Shown here: positions 8,048 to 18,001 of the stretch, in pieces | Numbering within the stretch: position 1 is the first letter of the stretch | Layout of the letters: the number at the start of each line of letters is the position of its first letter | Source: Gemmataceae bacterium | GTDB lineage: Bacteria; Planctomycetota; Planctomycetia; Gemmatales; Gemmataceae | Length of the DNA stretch: 64,000 nucleotides | Direction of reading: 5' to 3' | Assembly: GCA_025055795.1 (NCBI GenBank) | Contig: JANWVV010000005.1 | Location: 1 to 64,000, forward strand | Made by a program: the position numbers and the translations under genes | Notes under the pieces: generated by a model | Told to the model about the DNA's origin: nothing | Database searches by the model: none | Seen by the model: the letters and a program-made list of their open reading frames with translations, nothing else

Positions 8048-9220
8048 TTAGCCCAAAATAGTGTGATGTTCAAGAGTGACCGCCGCCAGCCGTTGGGGAT
8101 CAATAGTGATTCCTAAACCACAACCGGTTAGAGCAGGAGCACGTCCCCCCCAGCCAATAGTCAGGTCTTCGCGGCTCAGCGGTTCCTCGACAAGGTGTCG
8201 ATCGTAGCTTCCTTCCAGGTAGCGCAAGCCGGACACACTAGTGGCGAAGTGGCGACCGGCCGCAGACAAAATGGCGGTTTCGCCTACCTGACATCCAAGC
8301 TGATAACCCAGACCATAGTGTCGAGCCAACTCCGCTAGACGCAAAGAGGGGATGAACCCCCCACATTTGGATAATCGGATATTAAACAAATCACACCACT
8401 GATGGCGAATGGCCCGTTCGGCGTCGTTAAGACTGCACAGAGATTCGTCTAGCATAATCGGGATATGCACTTGGCGTCGTACTTCCGCTAGGCAGGCAAT
8501 CTCTTCATGTGGTACCGGCTGTTCCACGCAGGAGATGCCGAACGGTTCCAGTTCGCGGATCCGCTCAATCACTTCGCCGGCCGACCAGCCTTCATTGGCA
8601 TCCACGCGTAGGTCGATTTGCCGTCCTAGCCAACGGCGAAGGATCCGCAGTCGGTTCACATCGTCTTGCCCCGGAATACCGACTTTCGCCTTGACATGGG
8701 TAAAGCCGGTTAGTCGATAGACCAGGGGGTAGAGCCGCCGTTTCCAACCGTGGGGGTTGGCGAGAATGCCGCTGTACCGAACGAAAGGTTGGAACTGGTA
8801 CAGTTGGGGACTGATCACTTCCGTGACGCGGCCCAGCGGTTCACCAAAAGCCCGCCCACAGGCATCGAGTATAGCAAGTTCGACGGCACAACGAGCAGCG
8901 TTGCCGAGGATGCCTCGATCATCCTCCGTTCGTGGGCGTAGCTGTAGCTGTTCGGCCAGGCGGACACCGCTGACAAAGTCAGTAATTTCCCGATCGAGTT
9001 GCCGTTCTAGATCGGCCTGACGCAGCAATTCCAGGCTGCTAGTAATATCCTCGCCCGTAACGTATTCGCGAGGAACGCCTTCCCCAAACCCGATCGTGCC
9101 ATCCGACAGTTCGCAGCGGACCACCAAATTGTCCGTTTCTTTCCGCGTGTGGGAGGCATGGGTCACTCGACGTTTCAGAGGGATGCGCACATGGAAGACC
9201 TCGAGTTTGACAACACGCAT
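8048..9220 (-). CDS. Enolase-superfamily enzyme (muconate cycloisomerase / dipeptide epimerase type)
   Basis: 390 residues with the mandelate racemase/muconate lactonising enzyme two-domain layout. The N-terminal capping domain ends near residue 130. The barrel carries the K-x-K motif HVKAKVG (Lys177, Lys179), metal ligands Asp208 in RVDANEGW, Glu233 in VEQPV and Asp258 in LDESLCS, and the second catalytic Lys285 in RLSKCGG. Lysines on both faces fit the muconate-cycloisomerase subgroup, which includes dipeptide epimerases and o-succinylbenzoate synthase. The substrate cannot be fixed from sequence. Start ATG 9220. The metal exporter gene ends 42 bases upstream, and the hydrolase follows 97 bases downstream on the same strand, so an operon is possible. 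Confidence 0.88.
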   Translation of the reverse strand: MRVVKLEVFHVRIPLKRRVTHASHTRKETDNLVVRCELSDGTIGFGEGVPREYVTGEDITSSLELLRQADLERQLDREITDFVSGVRLAEQLQLRPRTEDDRGILGNAARCAVELAILDACGRAFGEPLGRVTEVISPQLYQFQPFVRYSGILANPHGWKRRLYPLVYRLTGFTHVKAKVGIPGQDDVNRLRILRRWLGRQIDLRVDANEGWSAGEVIERIRELEPFGISCVEQPVPHEEIACLAEVRRQVHIPIMLDESLCSLNDAERAIRHQWCDLFNIRLSKCGGFIPSLRLAELARHYGLGYQLGCQVGETAILSAAGRHFATSVSGLRYLEGSYDRHLVEEPLSREDLTIGWGGRAPALTGCGLGITIDPQRLAAVTLEHHTILG

Positions 9221-9262
9221 GGATGACTTTTGCTCTCGCAGGGGGTTGAAACCACCAAATGG

Positions 9263-10951
9263 TTAACCGGAACGTCCGCCGAGTAACGCCAGAGCATTCT
9301 GGCACAACCACAAGCCTAGCCCCACTAGCGCAGCGGCACTGAACATCGGTAGTTGACGGAACCAGGGGGCGTCTTGAAACTGACGGTGGCCTGCACGGAA
9401 AGCATAAACCACTCCAATTCCTAAGGCTACCAGCACGCTTCCTAAACCGGTGCTGAAAGCGATCAATAGAGGGATAGCTGCATCCAGTCTGCCAACGGCC
9501 GAGGCGGCCACCAGCAGGAGAACAGCATCCCAGCACGGAACCAGCCCACCGCCCAATCCCATCAACACCAGGCGCAACCAGCCCACAGTTGAAGAGTCGT
9601 TAGCCGGTTTTGCAGGGTCTATTTGCTCGACTGGGGCACTTACCCGTGAGGGAGTGAGCGATCCTTCGTGAACACCCATCTTTTCAGCGACAGAGGCTTG
9701 ACCAAACGCGGCGGCACTTGAGGATGCAAAATTGTGCGTTGGCAACTTTATGGAACGCTCCGGCGGATGATGGTGATGTAAGGAGTGGGGATGGTTATGA
9801 CCATGATGATGGTGGTCGCTGAACAAATGGAAGTGATCGGCTCGACCGGCCAGCCGTCGGGACAGTAACCAAATGCCTACGCCGACGATCAGGACACCGG
9901 CAAGCAGTTGCAGCAGGCCGTGCGCCACCACAGGGATGTGCGTGCCATAAATCAGCCACAAGGTGATGGATACAATCAGCACGGAGCCGGTATGAGCGAA
10001 GGTGGTCGTCAGGGCTAGCAGGATGGCATGGCGTACGGTGCCGCGCTCGCCGATCAGATAAGCGGCCACCAGGGTTTTACCATGACCTGGTGTGAAGGCA
10101 TGGGCCGCTCCAAAGGCAAAGGCGACCAACAGAAGCAAACCCCATCCCCAGGATGAGTCGAACAGGGCGAGTAGCCCCCGGTCGTACAATTCGGCCCACC
10201 AGTCAGATGGCGATTTTGGTGATTCATCCGATGGGGCCTCACTCGCAAGGGAATTGAACTCTGATGGAGAGCTGTTCTCAGTGGGTATGGGCTTAGGTAT
10301 TAAGGTATCCGTGACGTCCGAGGGTGCGGGCAGACGCACTTCGACCCGTGCTCGACGAGCCTGGATGGCCTCGGGCTCAGTCAATTGTTCGATCGGTCGG
10401 ACCCGTAATCGAGCCGGTGGTTCCTCCACGTCGAGGATTTCCACACCGGCCGATACCTCACGGGTGTCCACGGTCAACTGAACTACCCCTGGGTAGTCAC
10501 CGAAGGTTCGGTCCACAATCTGAACCACACGTTCGCGACCCCCTGCGGGCCAAGCAGCATAGAGCCAGTAGCGGCAACTGGGGTGGTCCGTCAGTGTCAC
10601 CTCCCAATGCCGCAATTGCCATGGTACTAGCTGGGAGTCTATGGATAGTTGTAATTGAGTGGTTACCTCCGTAGCAGCCTTGCGGGCGTAAGCCGTAGCA
10701 TAACCGCGGAGCGTTCGCTCCATACGGGCTACCTCGACTGGGGTGAGTCGTGAAGCTGCATCCAGGTGCATACCCAGCAGGCTAACGTCCAAAGTATATA
10801 CAACCTCCACCCCAGCACGTGACAACCGCACGGCAATGGTCCGATCAAATCGGACGTCTGCCAGTGGATGGGCTTTTGCCTTGGCTAGTACCAGTCCACA
10901 AACTGACAGGATCAAGCCCGCTGTCAGGCGATAGTACCCGTATCGCGTCAT
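9263..10951 (-). CDS. NicO/RcnA-type nickel-cobalt exporter with long periplasmic N-terminal domain
   Basis: 562 residues. A signal-like helix (residues 10-27) leads into an exported domain of about 230 residues resembling those found before HoxN/HupN/NicO-type cores. The membrane core follows with the signature HAFTPGHGKT (about 284-293), several helices, and a cytoplasmic loop very rich in histidine (LFSDHHHHGHNHPHSLHHHH). After a variable linker come the last helices with LGGGLVPCWDAVLLL. NicO-family proteins export Ni2+/Co2+, and the His-rich loop is the expected metal-sensing or binding part. The fused N-terminal domain makes it longer than E. coli RcnA. It may be cotranscribed with the downstream enolase-superfamily gene. 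Confidence 0.85.
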   Translation of the reverse strand: MTRYGYYRLTAGLILSVCGLVLAKAKAHPLADVRFDRTIAVRLSRAGVEVVYTLDVSLLGMHLDAASRLTPVEVARMERTLRGYATAYARKAATEVTTQLQLSIDSQLVPWQLRHWEVTLTDHPSCRYWLYAAWPAGGRERVVQIVDRTFGDYPGVVQLTVDTREVSAGVEILDVEEPPARLRVRPIEQLTEPEAIQARRARVEVRLPAPSDVTDTLIPKPIPTENSSPSEFNSLASEAPSDESPKSPSDWWAELYDRGLLALFDSSWGWGLLLLVAFAFGAAHAFTPGHGKTLVAAYLIGERGTVRHAILLALTTTFAHTGSVLIVSITLWLIYGTHIPVVAHGLLQLLAGVLIVGVGIWLLSRRLAGRADHFHLFSDHHHHGHNHPHSLHHHHPPERSIKLPTHNFASSSAAAFGQASVAEKMGVHEGSLTPSRVSAPVEQIDPAKPANDSSTVGWLRLVLMGLGGGLVPCWDAVLLLVAASAVGRLDAAIPLLIAFSTGLGSVLVALGIGVVYAFRAGHRQFQDAPWFRQLPMFSAAALVGLGLWLCQNALALLGGRSG

Positions 10952-11186
10952 ACAGTTATCAAACAGGAAACCGTCCCCTCTTGCAATGGGGGCGGGGCTG
11001 GTTTTGTCGCCTACGCTACCAAGGGGGACGCAATGAAGTGTTTTGAACGCTGTCGAAGGATTTTCTGCGTTGGAGGCTGGTTGGTCTGCTCAACTACATG
11101 CTGAGGTGAGTAGGCCCAGCTGACTTGTGGTTGCGTCGGCGTGCCCTACCGATCAGTCAAGGCAACCTTCGAGCAGGGCGATAAAG

Positions 11187-12353
11187 TTACTTCTTCGGCT
11201 TACAATACGACAGAGCCATCAGAGCATACCCGGTGACCAGGTTGGGGTCTCCTTCCATCCAACGGTCGTTGTCGTTGACCCAACTTCCGTCAGCGCGTTG
11301 CCGCTTGGCTAAAGCAGCTATCAGGTCGGCACGCCAGTCATGTTTGACACCTTGGGCGTCTGTAAAGGTGTCTTCACCCAAGACATCCATGCATTTGGCG
11401 AATGTATGGTAGTAGTAATACAAGCCCCGTTGACTGTTGGCCGCGGGCATGCCAGGATTGGCATCCAAAGTGTAGTTCTTGGCAACCCATTCCAACGCCT
11501 TTTTCATTCGTGGGTCATCTTTGCCCACACCGCAGTAGATCATGCTTTTGATGCCGGCGTAAGTCATGCTCCCGTAGCCGGCCAGATCACCTTTAGTGTC
11601 GTCACTGCGGCGATTTTCCCCTTGGTTGGCCCCTGTGTAGATAAAGCTACCATCGTTGTATTTAGCGGCCCACTCGGCGGTATTGAACTCACTCTTGAAG
11701 TTCTGGCAACGACTGACAAAAACTAAAGCTTTTTTGAACGCGGGGTCATTTTTGTCGACACCGGCTTCCTTCAACGCTTCCAGGAAAAAGGCCGTGTTGG
11801 ATAGGTCAGGCCGGGACTTGTCGCCTGCGTAACCCGCTCCACCATAATACGTGTGATCAGGCGTAACACCTCGCGACTCATCCCATTGGTACGACTTGAG
11901 ATACTTGACGGCATTGCCGATGATTGCCCGGTATTTGTCGTCCCGTTTGGCCGCCACTAATGCCATAACGTTGACGCTTGTAACGTAATTAATCAGCGTG
12001 GCCTTGGCATCATCGCCGGCTATATGCCCCGATTTGGTGTTAACGAGCGATTCAATGTATTTGAGACCTTTGGCGGTGGTCGGGTCGTCCGGGCCATAAC
12101 CGGTACGGATCAGGCCGGTGACCACGATGCCGGTGACACCCCGGCTCATCGGTTCCCGGCTCCAGCTGCCATTTTCGTTTTGACTTTTACGCAAAAAAGC
12201 GACGGCCTTTTCAACCATGTTCTGCCACGCAGCGGCTGGGTCATTGCTTGTCGACTGGCCTTGCAACCCGCCCGGCAACAGAGATCCTACCAGGGCAAAT
12301 CCAAGTATTAGCGACAGCACCGAAGTTACTTTTCCTGTTGTGCGCATCGGCAT
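11187..12353 (-). CDS. Secreted prenyltransferase/squalene-oxidase-repeat protein
   Basis: 388 residues. A signal peptide (VLSLILGFALVGSLLPGGLQGQ) ends near residue 34. The mature part carries repeats of the alpha/alpha toroid seen in terpene cyclases and prenyltransferases: ENGSWSREPMSRGVTGIVV, a middle repeat around YGGAGYAGDKSRPDLSNT, and RADGSWVNDNDRWM...VTGYALMAL. It lacks the DxDD cyclase motif, so an enzymatic role is not supported; exported proteins of this fold are common and uncharacterised in planctomycetes. ATG 12353 is chosen because AGGAGG sits nine bases upstream; the open frame to 12386 has no ribosome site. Confidence 0.8.
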   Translation of the reverse strand: MPMRTTGKVTSVLSLILGFALVGSLLPGGLQGQSTSNDPAAAWQNMVEKAVAFLRKSQNENGSWSREPMSRGVTGIVVTGLIRTGYGPDDPTTAKGLKYIESLVNTKSGHIAGDDAKATLINYVTSVNVMALVAAKRDDKYRAIIGNAVKYLKSYQWDESRGVTPDHTYYGGAGYAGDKSRPDLSNTAFFLEALKEAGVDKNDPAFKKALVFVSRCQNFKSEFNTAEWAAKYNDGSFIYTGANQGENRRSDDTKGDLAGYGSMTYAGIKSMIYCGVGKDDPRMKKALEWVAKNYTLDANPGMPAANSQRGLYYYYHTFAKCMDVLGEDTFTDAQGVKHDWRADLIAALAKRQRADGSWVNDNDRWMEGDPNLVTGYALMALSYCKPKK

Positions 12354-12776
12354 TTTCCTTTTCCTCCTAACTCCTGGTGTCTCCACACCTGTGGATAGTG
12401 GCTACACGCGTTATTCCAACAAACTGGCCGCCATCGAATGCCATGGACATGCTGCAAATTCCAGGCCATACCCAAGCGGGTCGCTTGGTTTCCTGACCGT
12501 TGATCCATTTTACACTTTGGTCTTCCACCAGTCATGGACTACTTTTTGGCTATCTGATAACCAGCCCTGATCAACTTTTGCCCAGGGCTCGGTGTCAGCA
12601 AACTAGTCGACTAAACCAATTAGACTAGTGGAGGATTGTTATCGTTCCACGAGCCTGCGCGCCATGAGCTTTGACGGTCGCGTTGGGGATGAGGTGTAGA
12701 TGTAAACTATTTGTAAGCTATTTGGACATGTAACCAAACGGCAACAAAGTAAGCTCCCCAGTCACGCCAGATAGAC
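12354..12776. other. Gap with two short inverted repeats
   Basis: 423 bases between two minus-strand genes. AGCCCTG (12563-12569) pairs with CAGGGCT (12583-12589), and ACTAGTC (12602-12608) pairs with GACTAGT (12623-12629). Both are perfect 7-bp arms, but neither is followed by a T-run on the minus strand, so a terminator role is weak. No gene seen. Confidence 0.4.
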
Positions 12777-13880
12777 TCAACTTGGCACAAGCGGCGAGGT
12801 GGCAGCCAGAGTGGCCACGGCCCAAGCGGGGGCCGTTGTGGAAAGCGTAGGGCCCATACACTGACCCAACGAGACTAGACGGGGGCAAGCGGGTAAGCGT
12901 TCTATCAGGCGTTGACAGACCCGCCGGGCCAAAAATTCCCCACTTCCGGATAGCAGAATGGTTTGAGGATGCTGAGCAAAGGCCGGTTGCTGACAGACCT
13001 GCAAGAAGGCGTCGGCTAGCTCCTGTTCCAGCCGTTGGGTTAGTTGGGTAGCCAGACGGTGCAGAAAGTCCGGATGTACAGTTTCGCTATCAGCGCCGAT
13101 CAGGCGAGCCAAACGTGCGTAAGCATCAGGAACAGTAGCGGGCCGACCATCGGCCGTATCAGTGTCGTGAGTATCAGCAGGCAGGTCACCGAGTATCAAA
13201 AACAAGTCCAGCGTGGTGGCAAACCATTCGGCACATGTCTGCTGGGGCATCAGGACGCACAAGGGGGTCCGGCGGATACCCCGGTAGATCAATTCGCCGG
13301 TGCGGAGACGTTCCCAATCCGTCCAACCAGTTGGGCAGGGGCGTCCATTGAGTAATGGGATCAGATCAGTAGTGGTCGAGCCGGTGTCCCACAGCACGGC
13401 AGGGCCTTCCGGGGCCCAGCGAGAAGCGGCCGCAGTAGCCAAAGCATGCCAATTGGCTGCCGCTACCCTCAGGGGATCCTGGCAAGCCATCTCCGGTGTC
13501 ACAAACCGTCCGGTGGTGCTCCAAACCCATACAGCGGCGGACCCGGCTGCTTGTAAAACTGCATCCAGAATAGCGGCCACGCCCGCCCGCTTGGTTGGAA
13601 AGCAATCGCACAATTCCCCCGTCATGGTAACGGCCCAGATGGCCGCCGGGGGAAAACGGCAAGCCAACGCAGCGAGACAAGCCGCCAACTTGTCCGGTTG
13701 TTTCCAGAGGGCAAACGGGTAACAAAGCGCCTGGACGGGGTGTCCAGTTGGATCCAATAGCACCACCTTCAGGTGAGCACCGCCGATGTCCCAGCCCAGA
13801 ACCGCACAGGGTGAGTCGAACCCCACGCTGGGGGTAATCGGGGCGGTCTTTTTGCTGCTCGGATCTTTGTCGAGTTCCAT
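12777..13880 (-). CDS. H4MPT-linked C1 transfer pathway protein (hydantoinase/oxoprolinase-like)
   Basis: 367 residues from ATG 13880. It has an ASKHA-type ATPase fold: LGWDIGGAHLKVVLLD (phosphate 1), MTGELCDCFPTK, and a second phosphate loop WDTGSTTTDLIPL followed by TGELIYRGIRRTPLC. These motifs match the family annotated as 'H4MPT-linked C1 transfer pathway protein'. Planctomycetes are known to carry this tetrahydromethanopterin pathway for formaldehyde oxidation, and archaeal relatives (MfnF) act in methanofuran synthesis. No other C1 gene is in the window. It is divergent from the Hsp70 gene with 106 bases between starts, so the promoters share that gap. The longer open frame to 14210 overlaps Hsp70 and is rejected. 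Confidence 0.82.
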   Translation of the reverse strand: MELDKDPSSKKTAPITPSVGFDSPCAVLGWDIGGAHLKVVLLDPTGHPVQALCYPFALWKQPDKLAACLAALACRFPPAAIWAVTMTGELCDCFPTKRAGVAAILDAVLQAAGSAAVWVWSTTGRFVTPEMACQDPLRVAAANWHALATAAASRWAPEGPAVLWDTGSTTTDLIPLLNGRPCPTGWTDWERLRTGELIYRGIRRTPLCVLMPQQTCAEWFATTLDLFLILGDLPADTHDTDTADGRPATVPDAYARLARLIGADSETVHPDFLHRLATQLTQRLEQELADAFLQVCQQPAFAQHPQTILLSGSGEFLARRVCQRLIERLPACPRLVSLGQCMGPTLSTTAPAWAVATLAATSPLVPS

Positions 13881-13986
13881 ACTATCCAATGTTGTAGTAA
13901 ATCCAGAGCGTCCGCGGTCTGGGAAGTATGGACTGGCAGACGCGTAAACGCCCGGTGTAACGACGCAGAGGGGATGGTACACGACT

Positions 13987-16959
13987 ATGGCACGGTATTG
14001 GGTGGGGATCGATCTCGGCACTACCAACAGTGCTATGGCGTTCATTGACAGTCGTGAGCGTTCGCCGAGCGGTCCCCGATTGCAGACGTTTTTGATTCCG
14101 CAGGTGGTGGCGCCGGGGGAGGTAGCTACAAGGCCGTTGTTGCCGTCGTTTTTGTACTTACCTGCAGCCAATGAATTTCCCGCTGGGTCGTTGGATGTAC
14201 CCTGGTCCAAATCAGCATCGATGGTCGTAGGGGTATTCGCGCGGGATCATGGGGCCAAGGTACCGGGCCGACTGGTCAGCAGCGCCAAGTCATGGTTGTG
14301 CCATGGAGGGGTAGATCGTACGGCCCCGTTGTTGCCTTGGGGGGCAGCAGCAGACGTGCCCCGCTTGTCTCCGCTCGAGGCCTCCGCCCGTTACCTGCAG
14401 CATCTGGTGCAAGCCTGGAACACTACACCTGGTCGGACTCCGGAGGAACGCCTGGAAGAACAGGAAGTAGTGGTTACCGTCCCCGCTTCGTTCGACGATG
14501 TGGCCCGGAACTTGACAGCTGAAGCAGCACGGCTGGCAGGCCTGCAGAAAGTCACCCTGCTGGAAGAGCCCCAGGCAGCTTTCTACGCCTGGCTGGGAAC
14601 GCACGCCCCCCAGGAAGCGGCCCGGCTCAAACCGGGTATGCGGTGCCTGGTTGTGGACGTAGGCGGCGGAACGACCGACTTTACCCTGATTCATGTGCAG
14701 GAAAGTCAGGGGGAAGCAGCGTTCATCCGCGACGCCGTAGGCGACCACCTGCTGCTGGGGGGGGACAACATGGACCTAGCCCTGGCCCGCTGGGTGGAAA
14801 AACAGTGGGAAAGCCAGTTGCCCGGTGGACGACTCGATGCTGTCCGCTTCGGCGCCCTAGTGCAGGCGTGTCGCGCGGCCAAGGAAGCCCTGCTGGCCGA
14901 TCAGCCCCCCTCACAGTTTGCCGTGACGGTCATGGGACGCGGCCGGACCGTCGTCGGTGGCAGTTTGTCTCTCCCCTTGCATGTCGACACTGTCCGACAG
15001 TTCCTTTTTGACGGATTTTTCCCGTCTGTCCCTTATCAGGCCAACCCAACGGACAGCGAAGATCGCCTCGGCTTGCAAGAAATGGGCTTGCCCTACGTCC
15101 GCGATGCGGCCATCACGCGTCACCTGGCTGCCTTTTTGCGACGCCATCTCCCACCGGACGGCCGCATTGACGCCGTCCTGTTCAATGGGGGCGTATTTCA
15201 GTCGGCCGTGCTCCGCCAGCGCCTGCTAGAGGTGATGCATCAATGGTTTGCAACACCGCAACGAGCTTGGGAGCCACTGGTGCTGACCAGTCCATCGTTG
15301 GACCTGGCCGTGGCTTGGGGGGCGGCTTACTACGCTTACCTGAAAGCGACCGGCGGCCGCCGGATTGGAGGGGGCATTCCCCGCTCCTATTACATCCAAA
15401 TTGCTGCAGATAACCTCTCAGTTCCGGCGGAACTAACACCGTCACTATCAGACTCAGTACCTTCGGCTGCTACACCGGAGCCCGACGCGACACGGGTTTC
15501 TCCCGCGTCATCGGATCGGATCTCCGTGCTATGCGTAGTACCGCGACATATGGAGGAAGGTACGGAGATTCACATATCTGAGCCTGTGCTCGAGTTGACG
15601 TTGGGGCAGCCCGTGTTGTTTCCGCTGTACAGTTCCACGATGCGTGGGGACGATCAGCCGGGTCAATTGCTTCGTCTGCCCGCTCAAGCGTTGCTGCCTT
15701 TGCCGCCGTTACACACGGTCCTTCGTGGGGGTAAACGGGCGGGGATGAAGCGTGTTCCCGTCACCCTAGCGGCCCGTTGCACCGAAATCGGCACTCTCGA
15801 ACTGTTCTGCCAGTCACGGGAGGGAAACCGCTGGCGTCTGGAGTTCAACCTGCGGGAAGTGCTCCAGCCACCCGCTCGGGAAAGTGACGAGCAGGCACCG
15901 TCTCATCGCCTGGTCGACGTCTTTCCGGAAGAAAAGATCCAGGCCGCACAAGCGCTGCTTGTTGCTGTCTTTGGGCCCCACCAGTCGGTACTTCCGCAAG
16001 CGACGACCATAGGCGAAACTATTGAGGCAAATAACGTTTCACGGCCGTCCCCTTGCGCAGCCGATCTGACCCGCCGTCTGGAGGAGATATTAGAAACCCC
16101 TCGTGCCGAGTGGCCTACCGCCGTGTGCCGCCGGTTATGGGACACGCTGGAGGCTTGTGCCGCCGGACGCAGCAAATCACCCACGCACCTTAGCCGCTGG
16201 TACAATCTGGCCGGTTTTGTCTTGCGCCCCGGTTTCGGGGATCCGCTGGATCGCTACCGTGTCGAATCGCTCTGGAAACTGATCATGGCCGCGGCCAGCA
16301 TCACCGGCAATACGCCGGGGGGCAAAACCGTAGCCGGCGAAGGGGGGGCCGACTACTGGATTATGTGGCGGCGTGTGGCCGGAGGTCTGAACACCGCTTT
16401 GCAGCAACAGCTTTTCTCCCGGTTGCGTCCAGTGTTACTTCCAGCCAAAGGTAAGGCATTTTCGCGACCACCGGCCAATGAGTATGCCGAGATGTGGCGG
16501 GCAGCCGCTGCCCTGGAACGGCTCGATACCCGTACCAAGGAGCAACTGGCCGAAAATCTGTTGCGTGAACTGAAAAAATCGCCACTCCCATCGTATGTGT
16601 TTTGGTCGCTGGCCCGCTTAGGAACACGTTTGCCCCTGTACGGACCACTCAACACGGTCGTCCACCCTGAGCAGGTAGCAACCTGGCTGGAGATGCTGCT
16701 GGGTTACCAGCCTCCCGACGAGCATCATCGCCGCCAGTGGCTCTTCTGCCTGACACATCTGACCCGCCGGCGAGGCATCCGGGCCCTGGACATCGACGAT
16801 TCCCTGCGTAGACGCGTCCTGGAAACCTTGCAGCGGCATCAGGCCCCGACCGAATGGATTCGCATGGTCGAAACCGCTACCTGGGACAGCCGGGAAGAGT
16901 CTGCACAGCTTTTCGGCGACACCCTTCCCATCGGACTGCGTCTGGCTGCCAGCCACTGA
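13987..16959 (+). CDS. Large Hsp70-family protein with C-terminal helical extension (DUF3731-like)
   Basis: 990 residues, against about 640 for DnaK. The nucleotide-binding part shows GIDLGTTNSAMAFID (phosphate 1), VVTVPASFDD, EEPQAAFYAWL, VVDVGGGTTDFTLI (phosphate 2), and VLFNGGVFQS (adenosine motif). A reduced substrate domain follows (about 510-640). The last ~290 residues are helical and match what I recall of the DUF3731 domain found in association with Hsp70. Such proteins are presumed chaperones; no DnaJ or GrpE gene is adjacent. Start ATG 13987. Two large Hsp70 genes of this type are often adjacent in other genomes, but only one is seen here. Confidence 0.88.
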   Translation: MARYWVGIDLGTTNSAMAFIDSRERSPSGPRLQTFLIPQVVAPGEVATRPLLPSFLYLPAANEFPAGSLDVPWSKSASMVVGVFARDHGAKVPGRLVSSAKSWLCHGGVDRTAPLLPWGAAADVPRLSPLEASARYLQHLVQAWNTTPGRTPEERLEEQEVVVTVPASFDDVARNLTAEAARLAGLQKVTLLEEPQAAFYAWLGTHAPQEAARLKPGMRCLVVDVGGGTTDFTLIHVQESQGEAAFIRDAVGDHLLLGGDNMDLALARWVEKQWESQLPGGRLDAVRFGALVQACRAAKEALLADQPPSQFAVTVMGRGRTVVGGSLSLPLHVDTVRQFLFDGFFPSVPYQANPTDSEDRLGLQEMGLPYVRDAAITRHLAAFLRRHLPPDGRIDAVLFNGGVFQSAVLRQRLLEVMHQWFATPQRAWEPLVLTSPSLDLAVAWGAAYYAYLKATGGRRIGGGIPRSYYIQIAADNLSVPAELTPSLSDSVPSAATPEPDATRVSPASSDRISVLCVVPRHMEEGTEIHISEPVLELTLGQPVLFPLYSSTMRGDDQPGQLLRLPAQALLPLPPLHTVLRGGKRAGMKRVPVTLAARCTEIGTLELFCQSREGNRWRLEFNLREVLQPPARESDEQAPSHRLVDVFPEEKIQAAQALLVAVFGPHQSVLPQATTIGETIEANNVSRPSPCAADLTRRLEEILETPRAEWPTAVCRRLWDTLEACAAGRSKSPTHLSRWYNLAGFVLRPGFGDPLDRYRVESLWKLIMAAASITGNTPGGKTVAGEGGADYWIMWRRVAGGLNTALQQQLFSRLRPVLLPAKGKAFSRPPANEYAEMWRAAAALERLDTRTKEQLAENLLRELKKSPLPSYVFWSLARLGTRLPLYGPLNTVVHPEQVATWLEMLLGYQPPDEHHRRQWLFCLTHLTRRRGIRALDIDDSLRRRVLETLQRHQAPTEWIRMVETATWDSREESAQLFGDTLPIGLRLAASH

Positions 16960-17032
16960 AGGCACGATCTCTCGCCGAGGAATGTTTCAATCCATATCGA
17001 TCCCATGATTCAACCAAGCCACGACTGATGGA

Positions 17033-18001
17033 TCAGCAGCCGAGGAGTTCTGCGATGACACGTAATATGTCACGGTCGGAATCGGGACGTGTCGGACTAC
17101 GGGGATGGGTAGCATCACAGGGTAGCCAGCCACGAATTTTAAGGAACATGGCAGCTGCGTGCTTGTAGGCGGGAACCGGCGGACGGAACACAAACCAGCC
17201 GAGATACTGCAATCGGTCGTTCAGTTCGTAGAAGGCGGGATCGCCCTGCTGCCAGAGTCGGTCCCGGCGTGCAAACAGGTCGGGAGCGCAGGTGCTTAGA
17301 CCCAACAGATAATCGCTACCGTACATGACCATGTCGATCCCCCAGTCGTTGCCGGTGTAGATGCGAAAATCGGGCCGCCGGCGATTCCGCAGCTCCAGAC
17401 GTTGCCATTCCAATACCCGGCTAAGAGAGGAGTGTTTTGCGCCCACACATTGGGGAATGGCCAATAATGCCTCGAATACTTCCAGGGAATAAATCTTGCC
17501 GAAGGGAGCGAAGACTGGTCCCAGTTCGAATGCTACGAATCGACCACTGAATCGACCGAACTCCTCGTAGGCGGCGATTAATTCATTGTCTGGCAGACCG
17601 GTCAGACCGTAGGACTGAAAGACTACTGGAGTACCGCCCGCTTGCAGGATCTCCTCGAGGGCCCGGCAATACGCATCTCGTTGGAACGGGGTTCCAGGGG
17701 TATCGATCACCCAGGCACCCGCGAAAAACGCTCCGTTGCCCAGTGTGGACCGCGTTGCGTTCAGGACGGCCCGGCGTTCGTCTGCCGTCAACAAGTGCCC
17801 ATAGCCCGTGTCCATGTTGACCGCGGGAATCAGCCCCGCCTCGGCCGTACGCTGCAGGTGAGCGGCAAAGGATGGCCAGTCGATCTCCCCGCTGTCCGTG
17901 TACGGTAACAACACTGCGGAGACACCCTGAATGGCTCGGCGAGGACAAATCAGACGTAGCGGATCCACCGACGGCAGTGCCCTATTAGCGGAGTCGTCCA
18001 T
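17033..18001 (-). CDS. Dihydrodipicolinate synthase (DapA) family protein
   Basis: 322 residues from ATG 18001, with the TIM barrel of Schiff-base aldolases and lyases. Visible features are GVSAVLLPYTDSGEIDW, a GxGH segment (NMDTGYGHLL) at the usual TGE position, a Tyr in VFQSYGLTG (131) and the Schiff-base lysine in VGAKHSSLSR (Lys189). The divergence from true DapA (no TGExxTL motif) suggests another keto-acid aldolase or lyase rather than lysine synthesis. An upstream GTG at 18043 would add 14 residues; neither start has a clear ribosome site. It converges on the Hsp70 gene and lies downstream of ffh in the same direction. Confidence 0.82.
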   Translation of the reverse strand: MDDSANRALPSVDPLRLICPRRAIQGVSAVLLPYTDSGEIDWPSFAAHLQRTAEAGLIPAVNMDTGYGHLLTADERRAVLNATRSTLGNGAFFAGAWVIDTPGTPFQRDAYCRALEEILQAGGTPVVFQSYGLTGLPDNELIAAYEEFGRFSGRFVAFELGPVFAPFGKIYSLEVFEALLAIPQCVGAKHSSLSRVLEWQRLELRNRRRPDFRIYTGNDWGIDMVMYGSDYLLGLSTCAPDLFARRDRLWQQGDPAFYELNDRLQYLGWFVFRPPVPAYKHAAAMFLKIRGWLPCDATHPRSPTRPDSDRDILRVIAELLGC

